Assembly: GCF_900289045.1 (NCBI RefSeq) | Contig: NZ_LT985188.1 | Location: forward strand, 1,116,001 to 1,180,000 | DNA: 64,000 nucleotides | Source of the DNA: Micropruina glycogenica | Lineage (GTDB): Bacteria > Actinomycetota > Actinomycetes > Propionibacteriales > Propionibacteriaceae | Direction of reading: 5' to 3' | Shown: positions 11,985-21,491 of the stretch, one piece after another | How positions within the stretch are numbered: the first letter of the stretch is position 1 | How the letters are laid out: every line of letters starts with the position of its first letter | Position numbers and translations under genes: made by a program | Notes under the pieces: model-generated | What the model saw: the letters and a program-made list of their open reading frames with translations, nothing else | What the model was told of the DNA's origin: nothing | The model's database searches: none

Positions 11985-11991
11985 CACGTGC

Positions 11992-13674
11992 ATGGGCCAC
12001 GTGGAGTTGTCTGGGGTCGGCTACGACCTGCCCGACGGGCGCCCTCTGCTGCGCGACGTGTCGTTTCGGGTGGGCGACGGGGCGATCGTGGCGCTGGTGG
12101 GCGCCAACGGGTCGGGCAAGACCACACTGCTGCGCATCATCGCCGGCGACCTCGCCCCCACCGAGGGCACGATCTCTCGGTCGGGCGGTTTGGGCGTGAT
12201 GCGGCAGTTCATCGGCAGCATTCGTGACCACAGCACCGTGCGCGACCTGCTCTTCTCACTCTCACCGCCGCGCATCAGAGAAGCCGCCGCGGCCGTCGAC
12301 GCACTCGAACTGCGGTTGATGGACGACGACACCGAGCCCGTCCAGCTGGCTTACGCGCACGCCCTTGCCGAGTACGCCGACGCCGGCGGCTACGACCAGG
12401 AGGTGGTGTTCGACGCCTGCTGCGACGCAGCCCTGGGCATCGCCTACGACCAGGGCAAGTGGCGCGAGGTGAACACGCTGTCGGGCGGTGAGCAGAAGCG
12501 CCTCGCGCTGGAGTTGCTGGTGCGCGGGCCCGACGAGGTGCTGCTGCTCGACGAACCCGACAACTACCTCGACGTGCCGGGCAAGCGCTGGCTCGAGGAA
12601 CAGTTGCGCGCCACCCAGAAGACCGTGCTGCTGGTCAGCCACGACCGCGAACTGCTGGCGCAGGCGGCCACCCGCATCGCGGCGGTCGAACTGGGCGCGG
12701 CCGGCAACACCCTATGGGTGCATGGCAAGGGGTTTCGCACGTACGCAGCGGCCCGGGCCGAGCGGTTCGCCCGGTTCGAGGAGCTGCGTCGACGCTGGGA
12801 CGAGGAGCACGCCAAGCTGCGCGAACTGATGCTGATGTACAAGAACAAGGCCGCCTACAACTCAGACATGGCGTCGCGCTACCAGGCTGCGGTCACCCGG
12901 CTGGAGCGGTTCGAGCAGGCGGGCCCGCCGCAGGCGGTGCCTTTGCGCCAGCAGGTGTCGATGCGGCTGGCCGGCGGACGTACCGGTCGACGGGCGGTGG
13001 TCGTCGAACGGCTGGAGCTGACCGGGCTGATGAAGCCGTTCGACACCGAGATCTGGTTCGGCGACCGGGTGGCGGTGCTGGGGTCGAACGGGTCGGGCAA
13101 GTCGCATTTTCTGCGGCTGCTGGCCCGCGGGGGCTCGTCGCCCGAGCCCGGCAACACCTCTGTCGACCACGCCTTGATCGAGCCGGTGCGCTTCACCGGG
13201 GTGGCCCGGCTGGGGGCACGGGTGCGTCCGGGGTTGTTCGCCCAGACCCACGCCCACCCCGAATTGGTCGGCCGCACGCTGGTCGAGATCCTGCACCGCG
13301 GCGACGACCATCGTGACGGCATGGGACGTGAGGCGTCCGCTCGCTTCCTCGACCGCTACGAGTTGGCCAAGGCAGCAGAGCAGCGCTACGAGACACTGTC
13401 GGGGGGTCAGCAGGCGCGGCTGCAGATTCTGCTGCTGCAGTTGGCCGGAGCCACCCTGCTGTTGTTGGACGAGCCGACCGACAACCTCGATCTCGAATCG
13501 GCCGAGGCGCTGGAAGCGGGCCTGGACGCCTTCGAGGGCACGGTGATCGCGGTCACCCACGACCGTTGGTTCGCCCGCGGTTTCGACCGATTTCTGGTGT
13601 TCGGCGCGGACGGATCGGTCTACGAAGCGGACGAGCCCGTGTGGGATGAAGGCCGGGTCGAGCGAGCCCGCTGA
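11992..13674 (+). CDS. ABC-F family ATPase
   Basis: The 560-residue protein has two ABC ATPase domains and no membrane helices, the layout of ABC-F translation factors and antibiotic-resistance proteins acting at the ribosome. Domain 1 has Walker A GANGSGKT (37-44), LSGGEQ near 163 and LLLDEPDNYLD. The linker (about 250-330) is charged and helical. Domain 2 has GSNGSGKS (364-371), LSGGQQ near 469 and LLLLDEPTDNLDLES. The start is fixed by the leaderless -10; the frame extends upstream only through the palindrome. A leaderless start leaves no room for ribosome attenuation, the common control of resistance ABC-Fs. Its 3' end overlaps the opposing HelD gene by 55 bases. Housekeeping and resistance roles cannot be separated from sequence. 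Confidence 0.9.
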   Translation: MGHVELSGVGYDLPDGRPLLRDVSFRVGDGAIVALVGANGSGKTTLLRIIAGDLAPTEGTISRSGGLGVMRQFIGSIRDHSTVRDLLFSLSPPRIREAAAAVDALELRLMDDDTEPVQLAYAHALAEYADAGGYDQEVVFDACCDAALGIAYDQGKWREVNTLSGGEQKRLALELLVRGPDEVLLLDEPDNYLDVPGKRWLEEQLRATQKTVLLVSHDRELLAQAATRIAAVELGAAGNTLWVHGKGFRTYAAARAERFARFEELRRRWDEEHAKLRELMLMYKNKAAYNSDMASRYQAAVTRLERFEQAGPPQAVPLRQQVSMRLAGGRTGRRAVVVERLELTGLMKPFDTEIWFGDRVAVLGSNGSGKSHFLRLLARGGSSPEPGNTSVDHALIEPVRFTGVARLGARVRPGLFAQTHAHPELVGRTLVEILHRGDDHRDGMGREASARFLDRYELAKAAEQRYETLSGGQQARLQILLLQLAGATLLLLDEPTDNLDLESAEALEAGLDAFEGTVIAVTHDRWFARGFDRFLVFGADGSVYEADEPVWDEGRVERAR

Positions 13675-15749
13675 GAAGCATCTTCCTCGTCCCCAACTTC
13701 TGCCAACTCCGGCGGAAGGGGTTGTTGGTGGACGACCTGCAGGCCGCTCACCGCCCGGGTGAGGCACACGTACAGGCGACGTAGGCCGGTCACCCGGTCG
13801 GGTTCGGCGGCCACGATCGCAGCAGGTTCGACCAGTACGACCTGGTCGAACTCAAGACCCTTGGCCATCGTGGCCGGCACCACGTCGAGCCGGTGACCGA
13901 AGTCGGCTTCGGGTTCGTCACCCAGCACGCCGAAATCGATGCCGGCGTCGTCCAGCGCGTCGATCGTCGTGGTCACCTGGCCATCGGCGACGATCAGGCC
14001 GACGGTGCCCTCCCGATCGAGGGCCGTGGAGGTCGCCGCCACCAGGGCGTCCACTCCCCCGCGGACGATGCTGAAGTCGCCCGCCGAGCGCCGCACCGAA
14101 TGTGGCGGCGTGAGCGACGGCGCGATGCTGGGCAGCAGCCGAGCCGCGTACTCGATCACCGAGCGGGGCACCCGGAACCCCGCCACCAGTTCTGTGATGG
14201 AGCTCTCGCTCTTGCCGAGATGTTCGAGCGAGTCGGCCCAACTGTTGGTGGCATACGCGGTGGTGGCCTGGGCGAGGTCGCCGAGCACGGTCACCGACCC
14301 GGTGGACGCCCGGCGGCCAACCGCCCGCAAGCCCATCGCCGACAGGTCCTGCGCCTCGTCGATGATCACGTGGCCGAGGCTGGGGGTGCGATTGAGCAGG
14401 TCGGCGACCTCGTCGATCAGCACCAGGTCGGCCAGGCTGGGTTTCCAGGCCTGCACCGAGCGGGGTGGTTTGGCCCGTCCGGTCAGGCCGTGGGCGAGCC
14501 CGAGCACCCGTTGCTCGTCGGCGCTGAGCAGCCCATCGGCGTGCTCGGCCAGAAAGCCGGGGTCGCCCAGCAGCCGAAACACCAGCCGGCCGGCGTTCTG
14601 GGCGGGCCAGTGTGTGTCGACGTACGCCTTGACGGGACGCGACCGTGCCACGGCATTCTGCACCCGGTCGTCAGGGGTTTCGCCGGCGGACTCCATGCGC
14701 AGCAGCACCTGATGGGCCAGCCGCTGGGCGAGCATCTCGCGACCCGCGGCGTACCGGACGCCCCGCCCACGCAGTTCATCGATCACCGCCTGGCAGCGAT
14801 GGGGTGGAATGCGCCACTGGGATGATCCGCGGGGCACCACGAGCGTTTCCGACGCTTCGACAACGGAGTTCCAGACCGCGCGACGCAACACCTCGGCCAG
14901 TCGCGGGTCTCCCTTGAGCACCGCCACCTCGGGCAGGTCCATGCCGAGCACCGGCCGTCCGGCGGTTCGGGTGACCACCGATTCGAGAGTCTCTTGGGCG
15001 GCGTCGATCTCGCCCAGAGCGGGCAGCACGTCGCCGATGTAGCTCAGGAACGACGCGTTGGGCCCCACCACCATCACCCCGCTGCGACTGAGTTGGTCAC
15101 GGTGCGCGTACAGCAGGTAGGCGGCGCGGTGCAGTCCGACGGCGGTCTTGCCGGTACCCGGGGCCCCCTGCACCACGACCGACTGGCTCAACGGTGCCCG
15201 GACGATCAGGTCCTGCTCGGGCTGAATGGTGGCGACGATGTCACGCATCGGCCCGGTGCGCGGCCGCTCGATCTCGGCCTCGAGGATCTCGGAGTGGCCG
15301 AACGCGTCCTCGGCGTCGCTCTCGAGCAGGCTCTCGTCCTCGAAGGCGGTGATGCGGCCGTGCTGAAAACCGAACCTGCGCCGCAGGGCCACCCCCATCG
15401 GCTCGGTGCGGCTGCCCCGGTAGAACGGCAGCGACACGGGCGCTCGCCAGTCGTAGACCATCGGTTCGCTGCCCATTTCGCGGGTGACGTGAAGTCGGCC
15501 GATCCAACAGTCCTCGTTCTCGTCGGCGCCGGCCGCGGTGCGGTAGTCGATCCGGCCGAAGAACAACGGGGTGGTCGGATCGTCCCGCAGCGACATCATC
15601 CGCCGGTACAGGGTCTGCTTGAGGTATTCGCCGCTCAATCGATCGCCGGCCAGCGCCTCGAGGGACGCGGTGTACTCGCGCATCTCGCGCAGCGCCGTGC
15701 GGGCCTCGTCCAGATGTTCGCGCGCCTGCGTCAGCGGGTCTGCGGGCAT
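13620..15749 (-). CDS. HelD-like UvrD-family helicase (RNA polymerase recycling factor)
   Basis: The 709-residue protein belongs to the HelD/helicase-IV branch of SF1. An N-terminal helical arm (about 1-60) precedes the conserved PLFFGRIDYRT and YDWRAPVSLPFY segments. Walker A GAPGTGKT is at about residue 195, helicase motif II is VIIDEAQDLS, and the C-terminal part has MAKGLEFDQVVLVEP and YVCLTRA. HelD proteins of this class pull stalled RNA polymerase from DNA, and some actinobacterial members give rifamycin tolerance. The ATG at 15749 is chosen because GGAGG lies 7 bases upstream; an in-frame GTG at 15758 would sit on that site. It converges on and overlaps the ABC-F gene. Confidence 0.88.
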   Translation of the reverse strand: MPADPLTQAREHLDEARTALREMREYTASLEALAGDRLSGEYLKQTLYRRMMSLRDDPTTPLFFGRIDYRTAAGADENEDCWIGRLHVTREMGSEPMVYDWRAPVSLPFYRGSRTEPMGVALRRRFGFQHGRITAFEDESLLESDAEDAFGHSEILEAEIERPRTGPMRDIVATIQPEQDLIVRAPLSQSVVVQGAPGTGKTAVGLHRAAYLLYAHRDQLSRSGVMVVGPNASFLSYIGDVLPALGEIDAAQETLESVVTRTAGRPVLGMDLPEVAVLKGDPRLAEVLRRAVWNSVVEASETLVVPRGSSQWRIPPHRCQAVIDELRGRGVRYAAGREMLAQRLAHQVLLRMESAGETPDDRVQNAVARSRPVKAYVDTHWPAQNAGRLVFRLLGDPGFLAEHADGLLSADEQRVLGLAHGLTGRAKPPRSVQAWKPSLADLVLIDEVADLLNRTPSLGHVIIDEAQDLSAMGLRAVGRRASTGSVTVLGDLAQATTAYATNSWADSLEHLGKSESSITELVAGFRVPRSVIEYAARLLPSIAPSLTPPHSVRRSAGDFSIVRGGVDALVAATSTALDREGTVGLIVADGQVTTTIDALDDAGIDFGVLGDEPEADFGHRLDVVPATMAKGLEFDQVVLVEPAAIVAAEPDRVTGLRRLYVCLTRAVSGLQVVHQQPLPPELAEVGDEEDASQRARSTRPSSHTGSSAS

Positions 15750-15820
15750 GGCGAACACCTCCGATCGTGGGCGAGCCGATCAGCATATGCCCGCGAGCGT
15801 CAGTTCACCATCGTGGGCCC

Positions 15821-15996
15821 GTGAGGTCCCGGCGCGCGCCGGGATGACGAGGGCGGGAGGACAGAGGGCGTGCGCTGCGCTGCGGGGGGCGTGGGCCGGT
15901 GAGATCCCGGCGTTCGCAGGGATGACTGAGGCGGGGACGGAGGACGTGCGCCGGGATGACAGAGGCCGTTCGTCATTCCGGCGAACGCCGGAACCT
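15821..15996. repeat. Cluster of three REP-like palindromes
   Basis: Three copies of the TGAG(G/A)TCCCGGCG...CGCCGGGATGAC type palindrome lie at about 15821-15850, 15899-15929 and 15971-15996 (the last in opposite orientation, GTCATTCCGGCGAACGCCGG). They fill the 268-base gap between helD and the oxidoreductase. Single copies recur at 31803 and 39238. Confidence 0.75.
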
Positions 15997-16017
15997 CAAT
16001 CCACTGCCAGCGACGGC

Positions 16018-17016
16018 TCAGAACGAGATGCCGTGCTCCGCTCGGTAGTCGGCCAACACCGCGTCGACGACGGACGCCGTGCGTAGGGCCGATTCGCCGG
16101 TGCTGACCGCAGTGTGGGCGCGCCCGGTGAGGACATCGACGATGCCCTGCACCAGGGGTCGCTGCACAACGTCGGGGTACGGGGCGGCGATCTCTTCGGT
16201 GACCCCGCCGCTGGTCAGCATCAGCGGCTCCGGCCCGAAGCTGGACAGCGCAAGCGACCCTTCGGTACCGATGATCTCGATGCGGTCGACACGTTCGGCT
16301 GCGTCGAAGTCCCACAGGCCCACCGCGCTGACCCCACCAGCGAACCTGAACGACGCGCTGACCACGGTCTCAACCGAGCCCGGGCCGGCGAGGGGGTGCG
16401 AGGCGCGTCCGGCCGCCTCGGTGACCGGGCCGAACACGTGGTCGAGCCAGTCGAGGGTGTGCGAACCGAGGTCGACGAACAATCCGCCGCCGGAGACCTG
16501 CGGATCGAGTCGCCACGGCAGCCCGCCGGACAGGTCGGGGCCGGGATGCTGCGTCCGGATGATCACCGACCGCACCTCGCCCAGCCGCCCGCCACTAATC
16601 AGTTCGCGCGCAATCTCGAAGCGCGGCATGGCCCGCCGGTAGTACGCCACGAACAGCGGCACGCCCGCCGTTTCGCAGGCGTCGATCATCGCCCGGCACT
16701 CGGTCGCAGTGCGCGCCATCGGCTTCTCGACGTACACCGGCTTACCGGCCGCAGCCACGCGTTCGACGTAGTCACGGTGCGAATCCGGCGGTGTGGCGAT
16801 GTAGACCGCGTCCACCTCGGGGTCGGCGATCAACGCATCTGCGTCGTCGTACCAGCGCGGCACGGCGTGCCGCGCTGCGAAGTCGGCGGCCTTGGCCGCA
16901 TCGCGGCGCATCACCGCCACGAGTTCTGAGCGGTCGGCCTGTTGGAACGCCGGTCCGCTCTTGCGTTCGGTGACGTCTCCGACGCCGACGATGCCCCAGC
17001 GCACGCGCTGAGGCAT
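16018..17016 (-). CDS. Gfo/Idh/MocA-family oxidoreductase
   Basis: This 332-residue NAD(P)-dependent dehydrogenase of unknown sugar or polyol has an N-terminal Rossmann fold (WGIVGVGDVT, 7-16) and the family motif EKP at 97-99 (YVEKPMARTATEC). The C-terminal domain has GGGLFVDLGSHTLDWLDHVFG, carrying the catalytic-type Asp and His. I used the ATG at 17016; a GTG at 17028 (four codons longer) is also open and neither has a clear ribosome-binding site. It starts 17 bases after the rho stop, so it may be read from the rho transcript. Confidence 0.85.
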   Translation of the reverse strand: MPQRVRWGIVGVGDVTERKSGPAFQQADRSELVAVMRRDAAKAADFAARHAVPRWYDDADALIADPEVDAVYIATPPDSHRDYVERVAAAGKPVYVEKPMARTATECRAMIDACETAGVPLFVAYYRRAMPRFEIARELISGGRLGEVRSVIIRTQHPGPDLSGGLPWRLDPQVSGGGLFVDLGSHTLDWLDHVFGPVTEAAGRASHPLAGPGSVETVVSASFRFAGGVSAVGLWDFDAAERVDRIEIIGTEGSLALSSFGPEPLMLTSGGVTEEIAAPYPDVVQRPLVQGIVDVLTGRAHTAVSTGESALRTASVVDAVLADYRAEHGISF

Positions 17017-17033
17017 CGACAAGATCACGTCGT

Positions 17034-18830
<1,797 letters not shown>

Positions 18831-19028
18831 AAAGGTCCTTTCGGAACGTCCGGACGGGTGCCTACCTGCGGCCGGACAGCATTGGGAGGAGCGTGACTAG
18901 CTCCGGCACAGATCTTGGATACGGTTCATCTCCCCAAAACAGCGGGCTTTGATGAAAGGAGTCCTCGACGAATGGAATCGTCAGCCCCGACCTGTGGGGG
19001 GCGATTGGCTGAACTACAGCGCGTCTTC

Positions 19029-19034
19029 ACTGTA
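19029..19034 (-). promoter_or_regulatory. Extended -10 candidate promoter of rho
   Basis: On the minus strand TGC precedes TACAGT, an extended -10 for the housekeeping sigma factor, without a good -35. It lies about 200 bases before the rho ATG. The remaining leader 18831-19028 has no open frame I can support. Confidence 0.4.
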
Positions 19035-19058
19035 GCACCGCGCCGGTCAATTGCATGA

Positions 19059-19085
19059 AACCACGCCGCACCGGGCGGTATTCCC
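19059..19085 (-). promoter_or_regulatory. Sigma-R-type promoter of rho
   Basis: On the minus strand GGGAAT (19085-19080) is followed by 18 bases and GTT (19061-19059), an exact match to the sigma-R consensus. It lies in the gap just after the GT87 stop, directed towards rho. Confidence 0.72.
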
Positions 19086-19094
19086 GGTAGCCGG

Positions 19095-20309
19095 TCAGGT
19101 TTCGGCGGTGATGGCCTCGCCGTTGCGCAGGTGCAGTTGCGCGCGCCGTCGATCACGACCCCACGGGGTGTAGGCGGCCACGATGCTGCCGATCAGAATC
19201 GCCACCCCGAGATAGACGCCGAAGTTGTCGACCAGCATGTGCAACGGCGCGTAGGTCAGTTCGACGTTGTTGTCGCCCGGCAGCAGTTTGAACGGGGCGA
19301 AGGCCGTCCAGATCGAATAGAACAGGCCCGCGATTCGCAGATACTCGGGCAGCCGCTGGTTGCGCAGCAGCACGATGCCGAACGGCACGATCCACACGTA
19401 ATGGTGCGACCACGAGATCGGCGAGGCGAGCAGGCTGGTCAACCCGGCCAGGCACAGTGCGTAGGCGACCTCGCCGGCGCGATGCATCAGCACCGCCGCC
19501 ACCAGGCCGAGCACGGCCACCAGCACCGACAGCACCAGGCCCCCGCGGCTGGCCTCGCCCATCAGCCGGGTCCACACCCCCAGCACCGACTGGTTGGTCT
19601 TGAACACGATGCCGCTGTTGAGCCCGGAATCACCCGAGAGCAGCATGCCGAAGTAGGTCAGGGACGGACCCCAGAGCACCACGAAGCCGATGGCCGTGCA
19701 GGCCAGAAACGTGATGAAGCTGACGATGCCCGCCTTGCGCTTGCCGGCGAAGAAGTTGTAGGCGGCGATCAGCGCCGGGGTGAGCTTCACAGAGGTGGCC
19801 ACGCCCACCAACCAGCCTTCGGGCAGCAGCCGGCGGTTGAACACCGTCGGCCCGGGCATCGAATCGAGTACCGCGGCCGTGACCAGAAAGATCGCCAACT
19901 GGCCGAACCCCAGGGTTTCGCGTACCGGTTCGACAAGCCACACGATGGCGGTGGCGGCCAGGCTGAGCTGGGCACCCTTGAGGCCCAACCGATGCAGCAT
20001 GGCCATCAGGCACGCCACGTTCAACCCCAGCCACACCCACTGCGCCATGGCCAGCGGCATGATCGCGAACGGCACCGACAGCAGGGCGGCGAAGGCCGGG
20101 TAGATCCACGGCAGCCACGCTTCGACGTGGTAGAAATCCTGGCCGCGCAACACCAGGTCGCCGGTGCGGCGGTAGACGTCGAGGTCGATCATGGCCGGCG
20201 CCCACGGCTCGAAGTTGCCGCCGGGAATGGTCGTGCCGCCCGCGTACAGGGCGGCCAGCAGCGGTGGGATCGCCAATAGCACGACGAAGCCGATGCGGCG
20301 CAAGTTCAC
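19095..20309 (-). CDS. GT87-family membrane mannosyltransferase-like protein (DUF2029)
   Basis: The 404-residue polytopic protein resembles polyprenol-phosphate-mannose-dependent alpha-1,2-mannosyltransferases. About ten helices are visible. The first outside loop carries the acidic pair of the family in AMIDLDVYRRTGDLVLRG (Asp42, Asp44), followed by DFYHVEAWLPWIYPAFAALL. Later motifs are VKLTPALIAAYNFFAGK and SPISWSHHYVWIVPF. The start is GTG at 20309. The likely job is building lipoglycans or glycolipids of the envelope; the acceptor is unknown. Confidence 0.8.
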   Translation of the reverse strand: MNLRRIGFVVLLAIPPLLAALYAGGTTIPGGNFEPWAPAMIDLDVYRRTGDLVLRGQDFYHVEAWLPWIYPAFAALLSVPFAIMPLAMAQWVWLGLNVACLMAMLHRLGLKGAQLSLAATAIVWLVEPVRETLGFGQLAIFLVTAAVLDSMPGPTVFNRRLLPEGWLVGVATSVKLTPALIAAYNFFAGKRKAGIVSFITFLACTAIGFVVLWGPSLTYFGMLLSGDSGLNSGIVFKTNQSVLGVWTRLMGEASRGGLVLSVLVAVLGLVAAVLMHRAGEVAYALCLAGLTSLLASPISWSHHYVWIVPFGIVLLRNQRLPEYLRIAGLFYSIWTAFAPFKLLPGDNNVELTYAPLHMLVDNFGVYLGVAILIGSIVAAYTPWGRDRRRAQLHLRNGEAITAET

Positions 20310-20347
20310 GCGTGCCAGTTAACCAGTTGGGACGGGTCCTGCCGTGG

Positions 20348-20815
20348 TTACTCGCCTGGGTAGGAGTCGATGTTGAAGATGTTGCCTTGGGCGTCGGTCA
20401 CCGCCACGGAGCGTCCACCGTGCGGCGGCTCGTCGACGGGTGAGATCTGCCGGGCGCCGGCGGCCAGCGCCCGCCTGGTCGGCGAACCCGGCCCGATGGG
20501 CCGTCTCGGCCAAGGGCATGCCGGCCTGGGCCAGGGCCTGCGCTCGCTCGAAACGACCGATCCGCGCCAGTTGCCGCGGGCTCAGCCCGAACTCATACTG
20601 CACCGCACTCGACAGGTGTGTCGCCGGCTCCAGTGGACGTCGACTGCGACCTGGGCGACGGACGTCCGGCCGGGTCAGGCGAGCAGTTGCCAGGCGCGGG
20701 CCAGTTCTGCGCGCTGGTCGACCTCGCAGAGCCGGGCAAGAAGCATGGCTTCGAGTAGATCGAAGCGCTCCGCCCAGGACGCCTCTTGCAGGTGCGCATC
20801 CGCCCCCGACGGTAG
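20348..20815 (-). pseudogene. Decayed AraC-family regulator / VOC-domain remnant
   Basis: Pieces of two proteins lie in different frames. Upstream comes an AraC-family segment (SWAERFDLLEAMLLARL...ELARAWQLL). After a frame change comes VAVDVHWSRRH, then in a third frame QYEFGLSPRQLARIGRFERAQ and MPLAETAHRAGFADQA, the HTH region. Next in yet another frame is a VOC-domain tail (ALAAGARQISPVDE...VTDAQGNIFNIDSYPGE) ending at TAA 20348-20350. At least three frame breaks and a fusion of HTH to VOC tail make it non-functional. The annotation rests on the family look of the fragments. Confidence 0.65.
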
Positions 20816-20825
20816 GAACTGAATA

Positions 20826-20870
20826 GAAGGAACCGTCCCTTGAATCGCAGGAACCGTCCCCTGATTCAGA
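20826..20870. repeat. Two GGAACCGTCCC elements upstream of the decayed gene
   Basis: AGGAACCGTCCCT (about 20828) and AGGAACCGTCCCC (about 20849) lie 20 bases apart, bracketed by CTGAAT and ATTCAG inverted ends. The same core occurs near 24880, 34645, 34670, 39285 (degenerate) and 60860. Confidence 0.6.
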
Positions 20871-20882
20871 CGACAGGTCGGT

Positions 20883-21488
20883 TCAGATGGAGGCGTCGGC
20901 CTGCTCGAAGGCGTCGCGCAGGCCGGCGTAGTCGGTGACCACCGGGTACTGCGGAAACTCCGCGATCACCTTGGCCGGCGGACGGAACAGAATGCCCGCG
21001 TCGGCCTCGCCCAGCATGGCGGTGTCGTTGTAGCTGTCACCCGCCGCGATCACAGAGAAGTTGAGCTCGTGAAACCGCTTGACCGCCGCCCGCTTCTGGT
21101 CGGGCAGCCGCAGGGCGTAGTCGACGATGCGGTCGTCGCGCACCACCAACTGGTGGCAGAGCAGCGTCGGGTGGCCCAGCTTGGCCATGAACGGCATACC
21201 GAACTCGTAGAAGGTGTCCGACAGAATCACGACCTGAAACCGCTGCCGCAGCCAGTCGACCATCTCGACGGCCCCCGGCATGGGGGCGAGCGTGCCGATC
21301 ACCTGCTGGATCTTGCTCAGGGTGAGTCCGTTGCGCTCGAGCAGGTCGAGCCGGTAGCGCATCAGTGCGTCATAGTCGGGTTCGTCACGGGTGGTGCGCC
21401 GCAGCCCCTCGATGCCGGTGGCCTCGGCGACGGCGATCCAGATCTCGGGTATCAACACCCCTTCCAGATCGAGGCAGGCCAACCGCAC
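20883..21488 (-). CDS. thrH: ThrH: phosphoserine phosphatase / homoserine phosphotransferase
   Basis: The 201-residue HAD-family protein has the ThrH hallmark DLEGVLIPEIW (7-17), where the usual DxD is DxE. Further HAD motifs are VVILSDTFYEFGMPFM and AAGDSYNDTAML. The characterised Pseudomonas ThrH can move phosphate from phosphoserine to homoserine, making phosphohomoserine. Here it starts (GTG, 21488) three bases after the hom stop, in the place where Actinobacteria normally keep thrC and thrB. It may therefore replace homoserine kinase, but no activity can be proven from sequence. Confidence 0.85.
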   Translation of the reverse strand: MRLACLDLEGVLIPEIWIAVAEATGIEGLRRTTRDEPDYDALMRYRLDLLERNGLTLSKIQQVIGTLAPMPGAVEMVDWLRQRFQVVILSDTFYEFGMPFMAKLGHPTLLCHQLVVRDDRIVDYALRLPDQKRAAVKRFHELNFSVIAAGDSYNDTAMLGEADAGILFRPPAKVIAEFPQYPVVTDYAGLRDAFEQADASI

Positions 21489-21491
21489 GGC

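Noticed and set aside
11695-11991. N-terminal extension of the ABC-F protein by 99 codons
   Set aside because: The extension reads through the palindrome, has no ABC-F homology, and a leaderless -10 stands seven bases before ATG 11992.
15783-15788. TATGCT as -10 of the helD gene, and a rifamycin-associated element
   Set aside because: No -35 at suitable spacing was found, and I could not find the inverted repeat known upstream of some rifamycin-induced helicases.
18926-19156. Small minus-strand open frame upstream of rho
   Set aside because: It overlaps the promoters and leader of rho and the end of the GT87 gene, has no ribosome-binding site and no recognisable domain.
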